A DNA stretch of 47,939 nt from positions 1 to 47,939 of the forward strand of contig JAETOP010000015.1 of the NCBI GenBank assembly GCA_021771675.1. Direction: 5' to 3'. The notes under the pieces are model-generated. The model worked only from the letters and a program-made list of their open reading frames with translations, did no database searches and had not been told where the DNA came from. The position numbers and the translations under genes were made by a program. Of this stretch, positions 25,279-33,526 are shown in pieces. The stretch's first letter is position 1. Each line of letters begins with the position of its first letter. This stretch comes from Oscillospiraceae bacterium (GTDB lineage Bacteria; Bacillota_A; Clostridia; Oscillospirales; Oscillospiraceae).

Positions 25279-26379
25279 ATGATGGAGCAGTTTAACAGCG
25301 CAGATATTTCCGCCTTTTCCAATGTTTGGGTATTCTGTGAGCAGCGGAGCGGCAAGTTGATGCCCACCACGCTGGAGCTGATCAGCGAAGGCCGCAAGTT
25401 GGCCGACGAGCTGCATGTCAAGCTCTGCGGCGTACTGCTGGGAGACAACGTTGCCGGCCTTGTCCGGGAACTGGGCGGCTATGGTGCGGATCAGGTTTAC
25501 CTGTGCCAGTCCCAGCTGTTGAAGGACTATACAACCGATGCCTATGCCAAAGTCCTCTGTGATCTGGTGGCGGCCCATAAGCCGGAGATTCTGCTGGTGG
25601 GTGCTTCCAACATCGGCCGGGACCTGGCCCCCCGGTGTGCTGCCCGGCTTCACACCGGCCTGTGCGCAGACTGTACCCACCTGGATGTGGATGTATACAA
25701 GTATATGGACTTTCTGCGTGAGTCCTCCACCCTGGACCTGGACAGGCTGAAGTGGGATTGCGAAAACCGGGACCTGAAGATGACCCGTCCGGCCTTCGGA
25801 GGCCATCTGATGGCGACAATTATCTGCCCCCGCTTCCGTCCTGCCATGGCTACCGTCCGCCCCGGCGTTATGAAGCTGGGCAATTTCAGCCAGGAGAGAG
25901 CCGCCTGCGTGGAGGTGATTACTCCCGACTTCGAACTGGAAGCCTCCGACATCCGCACCAAGGTGCTGGAGATCGTTCAGCAGACCCGGAAAACCGTGGA
26001 TCTGCTGGGTTCGGAAGTGATCGTCAGCGTGGGCCGGGGCATCAGCGCCGATGTGGAGAAAGGAATTGCCCTGGCGCAGGAGTTGGCAGACCTTTTGGGC
26101 GGTGTTATGGGTGCGTCCCGTGCAGCGGTTGATGCAGGCTGGGTCAGCGCCGACCGGCAGATTGGTCAGACAGGCAAAACCGTCCGCCCCCGCATTTATA
26201 TTGCCCTGGGCATTTCCGGCGCAATCCAGCACAAGGCCGGTATGCAGGATTCCAAGTGCATCATCGCCGTCAACAAAAGTGAGACTGCACCCATTTTCGA
26301 GCTGGCCGACTACGGCATTTGCGGCGATTTGTTCAGTGTGGTGCCGATGCTGATCGAGGAGTTCAGGGCAGTCAGGTAA
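25279..26379 (+). CDS. etfA: Electron transfer flavoprotein alpha subunit
   Basis: 366 residues from ATG 25279, behind GAGAGGAG; a TTG at 25261 would start before that site. The C-terminal FAD domain is complete: GASRAAVDAGWVSADRQIGQ, then TGKTVRPRIYIALGISGAIQ with HKAGMQDSK and INKSETAPIF-type end (here VNKSETAPIFELADYG). The N-terminal part resembles EtfA domain I. It moves electrons between the acyl-CoA dehydrogenase and the cell's carriers. No ferredoxin-like extension is present. Confidence 0.93.
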   Translation: MMEQFNSADISAFSNVWVFCEQRSGKLMPTTLELISEGRKLADELHVKLCGVLLGDNVAGLVRELGGYGADQVYLCQSQLLKDYTTDAYAKVLCDLVAAHKPEILLVGASNIGRDLAPRCAARLHTGLCADCTHLDVDVYKYMDFLRESSTLDLDRLKWDCENRDLKMTRPAFGGHLMATIICPRFRPAMATVRPGVMKLGNFSQERAACVEVITPDFELEASDIRTKVLEIVQQTRKTVDLLGSEVIVSVGRGISADVEKGIALAQELADLLGGVMGASRAAVDAGWVSADRQIGQTGKTVRPRIYIALGISGAIQHKAGMQDSKCIIAVNKSETAPIFELADYGICGDLFSVVPMLIEEFRAVR

Positions 26380-26398
26380 TGATTGCGAGGTGGCTGCC

Positions 26399-27985
26399 AT
26401 GGAGATCATCAATAAGACCATCGGGCAGATCTTCCGTGAGACTGCGCTGCGCTGCCCGGAGCGGGACGCCGTGGTTTTTCATGGGAAGCACTGTACCTAT
26501 GGGGAACTGAAGCGGCGTGTGGATCGGTTGGTCAAGGGTATGGCCGCACTGGGAATCCGCCGAGGAAGCCATGTGGCGGTGTGGGCCAACAACAGGCCCG
26601 CTGCACTGGAGTGCTTCCTTGCGGTGTGGAGTCTGGGAGCGGTGCTGATCCCGGTCAGTACGGGGTGCAATGCCCGGGAACTGAATGCCTGCCTTCAGAC
26701 GGTGGATGCGGAGTATTTGATTTTTGACACAGGCTTTAGGACCACCAGCTTTGCTCCCCTGGCCGGGGCCCAGACCGTGGTGCCCCGGGATCGGGTGTTT
26801 GCCCTTGAGGATGACTCCAGCGGGTATTGCACGCTGGCTCAGGTTTGCGCCATGGGTCAGGGCGTTTCCGACGGAGAACTGGAAGCGTTGGAGTCCCTGG
26901 TCACTCCCGACGACTGGGACTGCTTCCTGTTCACCTCCGGCTCCTCCGGTCGGCCTCATGCGGTGGTGACCACCCATCGCTCCCGGGTCAACAATGTATG
27001 GGAGCAGGCCCGGGCCATCGACGCCACCTGCCAGGATCGCTACTGCATCATCCTGCCCATGTACCACTGCTTCTCCATTTCGGCCATATTGCTGTCGGCG
27101 ATCATATCCGGCGGCTGCCTGTGCTTCCCGGAGGACCGGCATATTGCCACCGTCCTGACCACCATCTCCCGGGAGCGCTGTACGGTGCTCAGTGCGGTGC
27201 CCACTCTGTTCATAGCGATTTTGGCCCGAAGGGACCTGAATCAGTACGACCTGTCTTCTCTTCGCACCGGCATGATCGGCGGCTCCACCTATCCGCCGGA
27301 GCTGTTTGCCAGGATTTGCTCCGAAATGGGGATGACGCTGCTGCCCTCTCTCGGACAGACAGAGGCAACGGCCGGTTTCACCTCCGGCAGCGCAGAGGAC
27401 TCTCTGGAGCTTCGCATGACCACCGTGGGCTCATTCTTCCCGGGAGTGGAGGGGAAAATTGCGGATACCGTTACCGGCCAGGTCTGCCCCCCGGGTACCA
27501 TGGGGGAAATATGTGTCCGGGGCTACAATGTGATGCAGGGCTACTACGATCAGGGGCAGCTCACCTGTGAGCCGGTGGACGCCGACGGCTGGCTCCATAC
27601 CGGTGATTTGGGCTGTCTGGATGGGGCAGGCCGCCTCCGCTACTGCGGAAGAATCCGGGAGATGATCAACCGTGGCGGGGAGAGAATCTCCCCTGCGGAG
27701 ATCGAAAATGTAATCCTGGCATATCCGGGGGTATACCAGGTAAAGGTCATCAGCATACCGGACCGGCATTACATCGAAGAAATCTGCGCCTGCATTGTCA
27801 TGGAGGCGGGGCGGACGCCGGATCTGGAAGGCTTGAAGGATCACTGTAGGAACCAGTTGGCCTATTACAAGGTGCCCAGGTACTTGCTGTTCCCGGACAG
27901 GATTCCGCTGCTATCCAACGGCAAGCCGGACGGTTCCGCAATCCGCAGGGCCGCCATCCAGGCGCTTGGACTGGAAGAAATCTAA
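26399..27985 (+). CDS. AMP-forming acyl-CoA synthetase (acid-CoA ligase)
   Basis: 528 residues from ATG 26399, behind GAGG at eight bases. The ANL-family motifs are in order: LFTSGSSGRPHAVVTTH (P-loop, usually TSGTTG-PKG; the usual Lys is His here), LGQTEATAGF, DADGWLHTGDLGCLDGAGRL, GRIREMINRGGERISPAEIE and the C-terminal LLSNGKPDG with the adenylation lysine. It activates a carboxylic acid with ATP to an acyl-AMP and then acyl-CoA. In the operon it would feed the CoA-dependent enzymes upstream, like CaiC in carnitine or FldL in phenyllactate metabolism. The stop codon overlaps the left end of a hairpin repeat, which probably forms the mRNA 3' end. The substrate is not readable. Confidence 0.9.
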   Translation: MEIINKTIGQIFRETALRCPERDAVVFHGKHCTYGELKRRVDRLVKGMAALGIRRGSHVAVWANNRPAALECFLAVWSLGAVLIPVSTGCNARELNACLQTVDAEYLIFDTGFRTTSFAPLAGAQTVVPRDRVFALEDDSSGYCTLAQVCAMGQGVSDGELEALESLVTPDDWDCFLFTSGSSGRPHAVVTTHRSRVNNVWEQARAIDATCQDRYCIILPMYHCFSISAILLSAIISGGCLCFPEDRHIATVLTTISRERCTVLSAVPTLFIAILARRDLNQYDLSSLRTGMIGGSTYPPELFARICSEMGMTLLPSLGQTEATAGFTSGSAEDSLELRMTTVGSFFPGVEGKIADTVTGQVCPPGTMGEICVRGYNVMQGYYDQGQLTCEPVDADGWLHTGDLGCLDGAGRLRYCGRIREMINRGGERISPAEIENVILAYPGVYQVKVISIPDRHYIEEICACIVMEAGRTPDLEGLKDHCRNQLAYYKVPRYLLFPDRIPLLSNGKPDGSAIRRAAIQALGLEEI

Positions 27986-28070
27986 GGAAGCTCTGATGAA
28001 ATCAACAAGAACTGATGGCGAGAGAGTTATTCAGAGTTTCCTTAGCAACGGATTTTATCAGAGTCCCTAA
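27983..28070 (+). repeat. Hairpin repeat family, copy B (shortened) plus orphan end
   Basis: TAAGGAAGCTCTGATGAAAT to TCAGAGTTTCCTTA (27983-28044) is a 62-base version lacking the apical stem; its arms still pair. After CAACG comes GATTTTATCAGAGTCCCTA (to 28070), an extra copy of an end. The TA target is again within the stop codon of the upstream gene. It can act as an RNA 3' hairpin of the acyl-CoA operon. Confidence 0.7.
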
Positions 28071-28097
28071 ACATAACAATCTGTAGGGGGTAACCGA

Positions 28098-28985
28098 ATG
28101 CGGACGGAGGAAATTCGATTTGTTGCGGAGGTCTGCCGGACGGGCAGCATTGCCGGCGCAGCACGGAATCTGAATATAACGCCCCAGGGCCTGGGCAAGG
28201 CAATCCAGAAGCTGGAAAATGAACTGGGGGTCAAGCTGTTCACAAGAACCTTCGAAGGTGTTGTGCCAACTGCCAGCTGCAATCAGATATACGATCGTTT
28301 GACGAAGATTGTAAACGCAGAGAACGAGATCCGGCAGATCATCCAGCAGTATAGGCGAGTGGGGATCAATGAGGAGATTTTCCTGGTCGGCTCGAATACG
28401 GTGGGAATCTATGTGGAGGAGGCCGTAAATGCCTACAACATAAAATACGGGAAAAATATCCGCATTTTGCAGTCGCCCCTGAGCGATGATATTCAGGAGC
28501 AGGCTTTCCTGGAAAACAAGTATGCCTACCGTTATTGCTGCCTGGAGAACATGAAAAACAATACGCTCCCCAAGGAGGAGATTGTCAAGACCTATTACAA
28601 CCTGTTTGTGGGAAGGAACAGTCCTCTGACCGGCAGAAAATCCGTGTCCTATGGGGACCTTTCAAATCTAACCCTTTTGGTGGAGGAAGTCAGCTTTCCC
28701 CACGTTCAGGTGCTCCTGAAGAAGTTCGATGAATACGGCGTAAAACGACCGGAACTAAAAAGTGTTACCACAAACACGGAGATCATTGCACTGCGCCTGT
28801 CGGCAGACCCTTCGGCGGTGTTTTTTGCACGGGCCAGGGACAGAGCACGGTACAGCCGATTCACCGAAGTGGATTTTGAACCGTGTTTTTATACGACGCT
28901 CTGCCTGGAAACCCATAACAGCTCTGTCAACACAGATCTGCTGACAGAGCTGCGGAAAAAACTGAAGGACTATAACAAGGCTTAG
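28098..28985 (+). CDS. LysR-family transcriptional regulator
   Basis: 295 residues. The N terminus MRTEEIRFVAEVCRTGSIAG, then AARNLNITPQGLGKAIQKLE and NELGVKLFTRT, is a standard LysR helix-turn-helix with its linker. The C-terminal 200 residues would be the effector-binding domain but are atypical, rich in Tyr and Asn early on, and lack a recognisable ligand signature. AGGGGG precedes the ATG. It lies between the acyl-CoA operon and the second transporter operon and could control either; the palindrome at 29324, next to the promoter at 29362, is a candidate site. Its stop codon overlaps hairpin repeat copy C. Confidence 0.85.
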   Translation: MRTEEIRFVAEVCRTGSIAGAARNLNITPQGLGKAIQKLENELGVKLFTRTFEGVVPTASCNQIYDRLTKIVNAENEIRQIIQQYRRVGINEEIFLVGSNTVGIYVEEAVNAYNIKYGKNIRILQSPLSDDIQEQAFLENKYAYRYCCLENMKNNTLPKEEIVKTYYNLFVGRNSPLTGRKSVSYGDLSNLTLLVEEVSFPHVQVLLKKFDEYGVKRPELKSVTTNTEIIALRLSADPSAVFFARARDRARYSRFTEVDFEPCFYTTLCLETHNSSVNTDLLTELRKKLKDYNKA

Positions 28986-29149
28986 GGAACCTCTGAATAA
29001 ATCGTCTGCGGCTGAGTGGCGAATCTTTTGCTCCATCCGTTCAGTTCTAAAATCTTAAAATACATCCAGTATTCCTGCGATTTTAGAACTTTCGTCTGGG
29101 CCAAAATCACTCGCCATCAGCTCTTGCCGATTTTATCAGAGCTTCCTTA
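28983..29149 (-). repeat. Hairpin repeat family, copy C (reverse orientation)
   Basis: Full-length copy, reverse complement of copies A and E: it starts TAGGGAACCTCTGAATAAAT and ends GATTTTATCAGAGCTTCCTTA. Its apical stem arms are AGTTCTAAAATC and GATTTTAGAACT, quite different from those of copies A, D and E, but perfectly complementary to each other. The starting TA is in the stop codon TAG of the LysR gene. Confidence 0.8.
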
Positions 29150-29226
29150 GGGAAGCTTGGATGATCTGTATGCCCGGGGCAAAAGATTCACTGTTTAGCC
29201 GCAGACAAATTGTTAAGAGCTTCCTT
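29148..29226 (+). repeat. Hairpin repeat family, decayed copy F
   Basis: Directly abuts copy C. It begins TTAGGGAAGCTTGGATGATC, retains GTTTAGCCGCAGACAAATTG and ends AGAGCTTCCTTC. The centre is deleted and the sequence has drifted. The tandem arrangement with copy C suggests insertion near an existing end. Confidence 0.5.
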
Positions 29227-29323
29227 CGGGCAATGCCGCACAGGGGGCAGGGTTTTTGCTGGGGAAATCAGCCGAGAACCGCGGCCTTGTTGTGCGGTAT
29301 TGCTATATTTTGCAAAACAGGCA

Positions 29324-29346
29324 GGTAGAAACAGTTTGTTTCTACC
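29324..29346. promoter_or_regulatory. Perfect 9-bp inverted repeat beside a promoter
   Basis: GGTAGAAAC-AGTTT-GTTTCTACC lies 15 bases upstream of the -35 box at 29362. No T-run follows. It is a good candidate for a regulator site, possibly of the adjacent LysR-type protein. An outer inverted repeat, GCCGCACA/TGTGCGGT, lies at about 29232-29299; nothing else is seen in 29227-29361. Confidence 0.4.
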
Positions 29347-29361
29347 GAAGCTAGGCTGTTA

Positions 29362-29390
29362 TTCACAAAAAAAGGCTTGTATGATATTAT
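29362..29390 (+). promoter_or_regulatory. Promoter of the second peptide-type transporter operon
   Basis: TTCACA (29362-29367), 17-base spacer, TATTAT (29385-29390), each one mismatch from consensus. The start codon is about 55 bases downstream. Confidence 0.65.
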
Positions 29391-29446
29391 CAATTTGGAA
29401 GTTGTGCATATATTCGAACCCGCAAATCCATTAAGAGGTGAGAGCA

Positions 29447-30373
29447 TTGCTGAAATATTGCATCAAAAGATTGTTATGGATGATTCCTGTTGTATTGGGT
29501 GTTGCTATCCTGATTTTTACACTGATGTATTTCGTGCCCGGCGACCCCACTGCCCAGCTCCTTGGAGTTGAGGCAACGCAGGAGGAGCGGGATACCCTCC
29601 GGGAAGAGCTGGGGCTCAATGACCCCTATATCGTTCGCCTGGGCCGCTTCCTGAAAGAGACGTTCATCGATTTTAACCTCGGCGTCTCCTACAAGACCAG
29701 GCAGGATGTAGCCGGCCAGATCATGGAGAAGCTTCCCAATACCATGCGGGTGAGCTATTTCAGCGTAATTGTATCGGTGCTGTTTGGCATTCCATTGGGC
29801 GTGATTGCAGCCACAAACCAGTACAGCTGGAAGGATAATATGGCAATTCTTTTGTCGCTGTTTTTCGCCTCTATGCCGGGCTTCTGGTTTGCGCTGATGC
29901 TGGTCATGCTGCTGTCTGTAAAATGGGCGATTTTGCCGGTTATATTCGACGGCACCTGGAAGAGCTTTATCATTCCATGTATTTCCGTGGGACTTGCCAG
30001 CGCCGCCGGTATTGCCAGGCAGACCCGGTCCTCTATGCTGGAGGTCATTCGTCAGGATTACATCACCACCGCACGAGCCAAGGGTCAGACCGAAATGAAG
30101 GTCATCTATGACCATGCGCTGAAGAATGCCCTGATCCCGGTCATTACCGCCATCGGCGGTCAGTTAGCCGCTTTGGTGGGGGCCTCTATCATTGCGGAGA
30201 CCATCTTCTCCATTCCCGGCATTGGCACCTATCTGCTGGGCGCCGTCAACGCCCGAGACTATCCCGTCGTCCAGGGATCGATCATTGTGGTGGCAATCAT
30301 CTTCGGACTGACCATGTTTGTTGTGGATCTATTGTATGCCCTTGTGGATCCCAGACTGAGATCCCAGTATTGA
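29447..30373 (+). CDS. ABC transporter permease, DppB/OppB type (second cluster)
   Basis: 308 residues from TTG 29447 (MLKYCIKRLLWMIPVVLGVA), chosen because AAGAGGTG lies six bases before; GTG 29438 falls inside that site. The motif ARQTRSSMLEVIRQDYITTA followed by RAKGQ is the EAA loop, and the C terminus VDLLYALVDPRLRSQY is family-typical. It is about half identical by eye to the 12850 permease, so the two clusters are paralogous systems rather than copies. Confidence 0.9.
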   Translation: MLKYCIKRLLWMIPVVLGVAILIFTLMYFVPGDPTAQLLGVEATQEERDTLREELGLNDPYIVRLGRFLKETFIDFNLGVSYKTRQDVAGQIMEKLPNTMRVSYFSVIVSVLFGIPLGVIAATNQYSWKDNMAILLSLFFASMPGFWFALMLVMLLSVKWAILPVIFDGTWKSFIIPCISVGLASAAGIARQTRSSMLEVIRQDYITTARAKGQTEMKVIYDHALKNALIPVITAIGGQLAALVGASIIAETIFSIPGIGTYLLGAVNARDYPVVQGSIIVVAIIFGLTMFVVDLLYALVDPRLRSQY

Positions 30374-30397
30374 TTTTACCTGGGGAGGTGTTTGATT

Positions 30398-31306
30398 ATG
30401 AGCAGGGAAAACAAAAATGCAACACTGAATTTCCAGGAAACTTCCGGGGATGTGGAACTAAAGCGAACCAGTCAGTTCAAAGAGACCATGAAGCGCCTCT
30501 TCAAAAACAAGGGAGCCATCGTTGGCCTGGTGGTAATCGTTCTGATGATCATTATGCTGATCTTCGCCGAGCAGATCGCCCCCTATGATTACGCAGCCCA
30601 GGATTACACCGCCATCTACCAGAAGCCCAGTGCCCAGCACCTGATGGGGACCGACGAATTGGGCAGAGATGTGTTTTCCAGAATCATTGTGGGCAGCCGG
30701 CTTTCCATGAGAATGGGCCTTTGCTCCGTGGCCATCGCCGCAACCATCGGCATCATTTTCGGCTCCATCGCCGGATACTACGGCGGCGCCGTTGACAATG
30801 TGCTGATGCGTTTTCTGGATATTTATCAGTCCATTCCCGGCACCATTTTCTGCGTTGCCCTGGCCGCCGTTCTTGGGCCCGGCCTGAACAATGCCATCAT
30901 CGCCGTAGGCGTGACCTCCATGTCAGGCTACGCCCGGATGATCCGCGCATCCATCATGCAGGTTCGCAGTATGGAGTACATAGAGGCTGCCCGCTCCATC
31001 AACGCCAAAGACGGTCGAATCCTTCTGAGGCACATCATTCCCAACGCCATTTCTCCGCTGATCGTCTACATCACCATGAGCATCGGCGGCTGCATCCTGC
31101 TGGCCGCATCCCTGAGCTTCATCGGCCTGGGTGCACAGCCCCCTCTGCCCGAGTGGGGTGCCATGCTTTCCGCCGGCAGAAGCAAGATGAGGGATTGCGG
31201 TTACCTGGTCATCTTCCCCGGTATGGCCATCATGATCAGTGTTCTTGCCTTTAACCTGCTGGGCGACGGCCTGAGAGATGCTCTGGACCCCAGACTTAGA
31301 AACTGA
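30398..31306 (+). CDS. ABC transporter permease, DppC/OppC type (second cluster)
   Basis: 302 residues from ATG 30398 (GGGAGGTG at seven bases). Marks are HLMGTDELGRDVFSRIIVGS, YIEAARSINAKDGRILLRHI, LSFIGLGAQPPLPEWGAMLS and GDGLRDALDPRLRN. A longer charged N terminus (to about residue 45) precedes the first helix. It partners the 29447 permease. Confidence 0.9.
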   Translation: MSRENKNATLNFQETSGDVELKRTSQFKETMKRLFKNKGAIVGLVVIVLMIIMLIFAEQIAPYDYAAQDYTAIYQKPSAQHLMGTDELGRDVFSRIIVGSRLSMRMGLCSVAIAATIGIIFGSIAGYYGGAVDNVLMRFLDIYQSIPGTIFCVALAAVLGPGLNNAIIAVGVTSMSGYARMIRASIMQVRSMEYIEAARSINAKDGRILLRHIIPNAISPLIVYITMSIGGCILLAASLSFIGLGAQPPLPEWGAMLSAGRSKMRDCGYLVIFPGMAIMISVLAFNLLGDGLRDALDPRLRN

Positions 31307-31338
31307 TTCCGTAAAAAACGACAAAAGAAGGGAATGCC

Positions 31339-32352
31339 ATGAGCGATACAATCAATGAAACCATCACCCCTGTCAGTCAACGGGAATCTCTGGTTGAAAT
31401 TAAGGATTTATGGGTGGAATATCGGATCGACGGCGGTGTTGTCCATGCAGTCAACGGTGTCAGTCTGAAAATCCATAAGGGTGAGAGCTTGGGCCTGGTA
31501 GGCGAGACCGGTGCGGGCAAAACCTCCATCGCCAAGTCCATTCTTCGAGTGCTTCCGGACCCTCCCTCCAGAATCGCAGGCGGCGAAATCTACATGGACG
31601 GCGAGAATATGCTGAAGCTTCCCGAGCATTCCATGCGGAAGATTCGGGGCAAGAAAATTTCCATGATTTTTCAGGACCCGATGACCGCCCTGAACCCGAC
31701 CAAGACTGTGGGCGCCCAGATCGCCGAGGCCATCATTCTCCACGAAAAAATGTCCAAGGCCGAGGCCGCCATCCGCGCTACCGAGATGCTGGAAACCGTT
31801 GGCATCACCAAGGAACGGTATACGGACTATCCCCACCAGTTTTCCGGCGGTATGAAACAGCGTGTGGTCATCGCCATGGCAATGGCTTGCCGGCCCGAGC
31901 TTCTGCTGGCCGATGAGCCCACCACCGCACTGGATGTTACCGTTCAGGCCCAGATTCTGGATATGATGACCAACCTGAAAAAGGAGACTGGAACCAGCGT
32001 CCTGATGATCACCCATGACTTGGGCATCGTGGCGGAAACCTGTGACTCCGTGGCGGTTGTGTATGCCGGTGAGATCGTGGAATACGGCTCCATGACCGAA
32101 ATTTTCGACGATCCCCGCCATCCCTATACTGTCGGCCTGTTCGGTTCCCTGCCCAGCATCGACAGCAAGGAGCTTCGCCTCAAGCCAATCCAGGGAATGA
32201 TGCCAGACCCCATGAATCTTCCGTCCGGCTGCAAGTTCAGCCCCAGATGTCCGTATGCCGACGAAAACTGCAAATGTGCGGTTCCTTCCGACGTGACCGT
32301 CGGCGGGACCCATATAGCAAAGTGCTTTAAAGCGGGGGAGAAAAAAGCATGA
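31339..32352 (+). CDS. ABC transporter ATPase, DppD/OppD type
   Basis: 337 residues. Walker A GETGAGKT, signature FSGGMKQRV, Walker B with [14 protein letters not shown] and H-loop ITHD are all intact. The C terminus has the cysteine-rich oligopeptide-ABC tail ([20 protein letters not shown]). The stop overlaps the start of the next ATPase by four bases (ATGA), which implies translational coupling. Confidence 0.92.
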   Translation: MSDTINETITPVSQRESLVEIKDLWVEYRIDGGVVHAVNGVSLKIHKGESLGLVGETGAGKTSIAKSILRVLPDPPSRIAGGEIYMDGENMLKLPEHSMRKIRGKKISMIFQDPMTALNPTKTVGAQIAEAIILHEKMSKAEAAIRATEMLETVGITKERYTDYPHQFSGGMKQRVVIAMAMACRPELLLADEPTTALDVTVQAQILDMMTNLKKETGTSVLMITHDLGIVAETCDSVAVVYAGEIVEYGSMTEIFDDPRHPYTVGLFGSLPSIDSKELRLKPIQGMMPDPMNLPSGCKFSPRCPYADENCKCAVPSDVTVGGTHIAKCFKAGEKKA

Positions 32353-33305
32353 CGCCTATTCTTGAAACAAAGAATCTGAAGAAGTATTTTAAGACAAAGA
32401 AAGGTATGCTCCATGCGGTGGATGGCATTGATTTGTCTATTCAGCGGGGCAGAACGCTGGGCGTCGTTGGCGAGTCCGGCTGTGGCAAGTCCACCCTGGG
32501 CCGTACCATTCTGCACCTGCTGGAGCCCACCGAGGGCAGTATGCGCTTCAACGGAAAGGACATCACCAAGGTTTCCCCCAAAGAGCTGGCCCAGCTTCGG
32601 GAGCATATGCAGATCATCTTTCAGGACCCCTTCTCCTCCTTGAATCCCCGTATGACGGTCAGTGAGATTCTGGTGGAGCCGCTGATCATCAGCGGAAAGT
32701 TTACCAGAGAAGAGATCGAAAAGAAGCGTGTGGAGCTGCTGGACACCGTTGGGCTGCCCAAGCGTTACGCCAACTCCTATCCCCATGAGTTGGACGGCGG
32801 CCGCCGCCAGCGGATCGGCATTGGGCGTGCCCTTGCACTGGAGCCTGACTTTATTGTCTGTGATGAGCCGGTTTCCGCACTGGATGTTTCCATTCAGGCG
32901 CAGATTCTGAACCTTTTGCAGGACCTACAGGAGCAGAGAGGATTGACCTATGTGTTCATCACCCATGACCTGTCCGTGGTCAAACATATTTCCCACGACA
33001 TCATGGTTATGTACCTGGGGCAGATGGTGGAGCAGGCCCCTTCCGAGGAATTGTTTGCCCACACCTATCACCCCTACACCAAGGCGTTGCTGTCCGCCAT
33101 TCCGGTGCCCAACGCACACAAGAGAATGCAGCGGATTCTGCTCAAAGGGGAGATCACCTCTCCCGTGAATCCCGCCCCCGGCTGCCGGTTCTATTCCCGA
33201 TGCCCCTATGCCTGTGAGGAATGCAAGAATCCCCAGCGCATAGAGCAGGTCGCTCCCGGCCACTTTATTTCCTGCTGTCAGGCCAGAAAGATCAACAACC
33301 TGTAG
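32349..33305 (+). CDS. ABC transporter ATPase, DppF/OppF type, with altered signature motif
   Basis: 318 residues. Walker A GESGCGKS and Walker B with [14 protein letters not shown] are canonical, as is the C-terminal cysteine tail ([14 protein letters not shown]). The ABC signature, however, reads [15 protein letters not shown] where LSGGQ-QR is expected: the serine that contacts ATP gamma-phosphate is Asp and the Gln is Arg. In an asymmetric DppD/DppF pair this would leave one of the two ATP sites degenerate. It is translationally coupled to the DppD-type partner and followed after 40 bases by hairpin repeat copy D. Confidence 0.9.
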   Translation: MTPILETKNLKKYFKTKKGMLHAVDGIDLSIQRGRTLGVVGESGCGKSTLGRTILHLLEPTEGSMRFNGKDITKVSPKELAQLREHMQIIFQDPFSSLNPRMTVSEILVEPLIISGKFTREEIEKKRVELLDTVGLPKRYANSYPHELDGGRRQRIGIGRALALEPDFIVCDEPVSALDVSIQAQILNLLQDLQEQRGLTYVFITHDLSVVKHISHDIMVMYLGQMVEQAPSEELFAHTYHPYTKALLSAIPVPNAHKRMQRILLKGEITSPVNPAPGCRFYSRCPYACEECKNPQRIEQVAPGHFISCCQARKINNL

Positions 33306-33344
33306 GGGAGTATGCAACGTATATCAATGGCGGAGGCCATTATA

Positions 33345-33506
33345 TAAGGAATCTCTGAATCAATCGGCTGGGCGGCGAGCCTTTTGCTCCGGTGGTGCAG
33401 ATTGTAAAATGTGGAGATACACGAAGGTTTCCCACGTTTTCCAAACTTCCGCCCGAATCAAAATTCTCTTCCGGCAGTTCCCTGTCGATACCATCAGAGC
33501 TTCCAA
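33345..33506 (-). repeat. Hairpin repeat family, copy D (reverse orientation)
   Basis: From TAAGGAATCTCTGAATCAAT to CCATCAGAGCTTCCA. Same orientation as copy C but more diverged. Its apical arms read AGATTGTAAAATGT and ACGTTTTCCAAACT, which pair with a few mismatches. It sits between the ATPase gene and the binding-protein gene of the same operon; the ribosome binding site of the latter starts five bases after its end. Confidence 0.7.
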
Positions 33507-33526
33507 ATTTTGAAAGGAGAAACAAT

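Noticed and set aside
25276..26421. Minus-strand frame opposite etfA
   Set aside because: A shadow: etfA is complete on the plus strand, with a ribosome binding site.
20759..27985. Assignment as a bile-acid (bai) operon
   Set aside because: A CaiB-type transferase, a ligase and redox enzymes are reminiscent of it, but there is no BaiE-like dehydratase, BaiCD/BaiH old-yellow enzyme or BaiA dehydrogenase.
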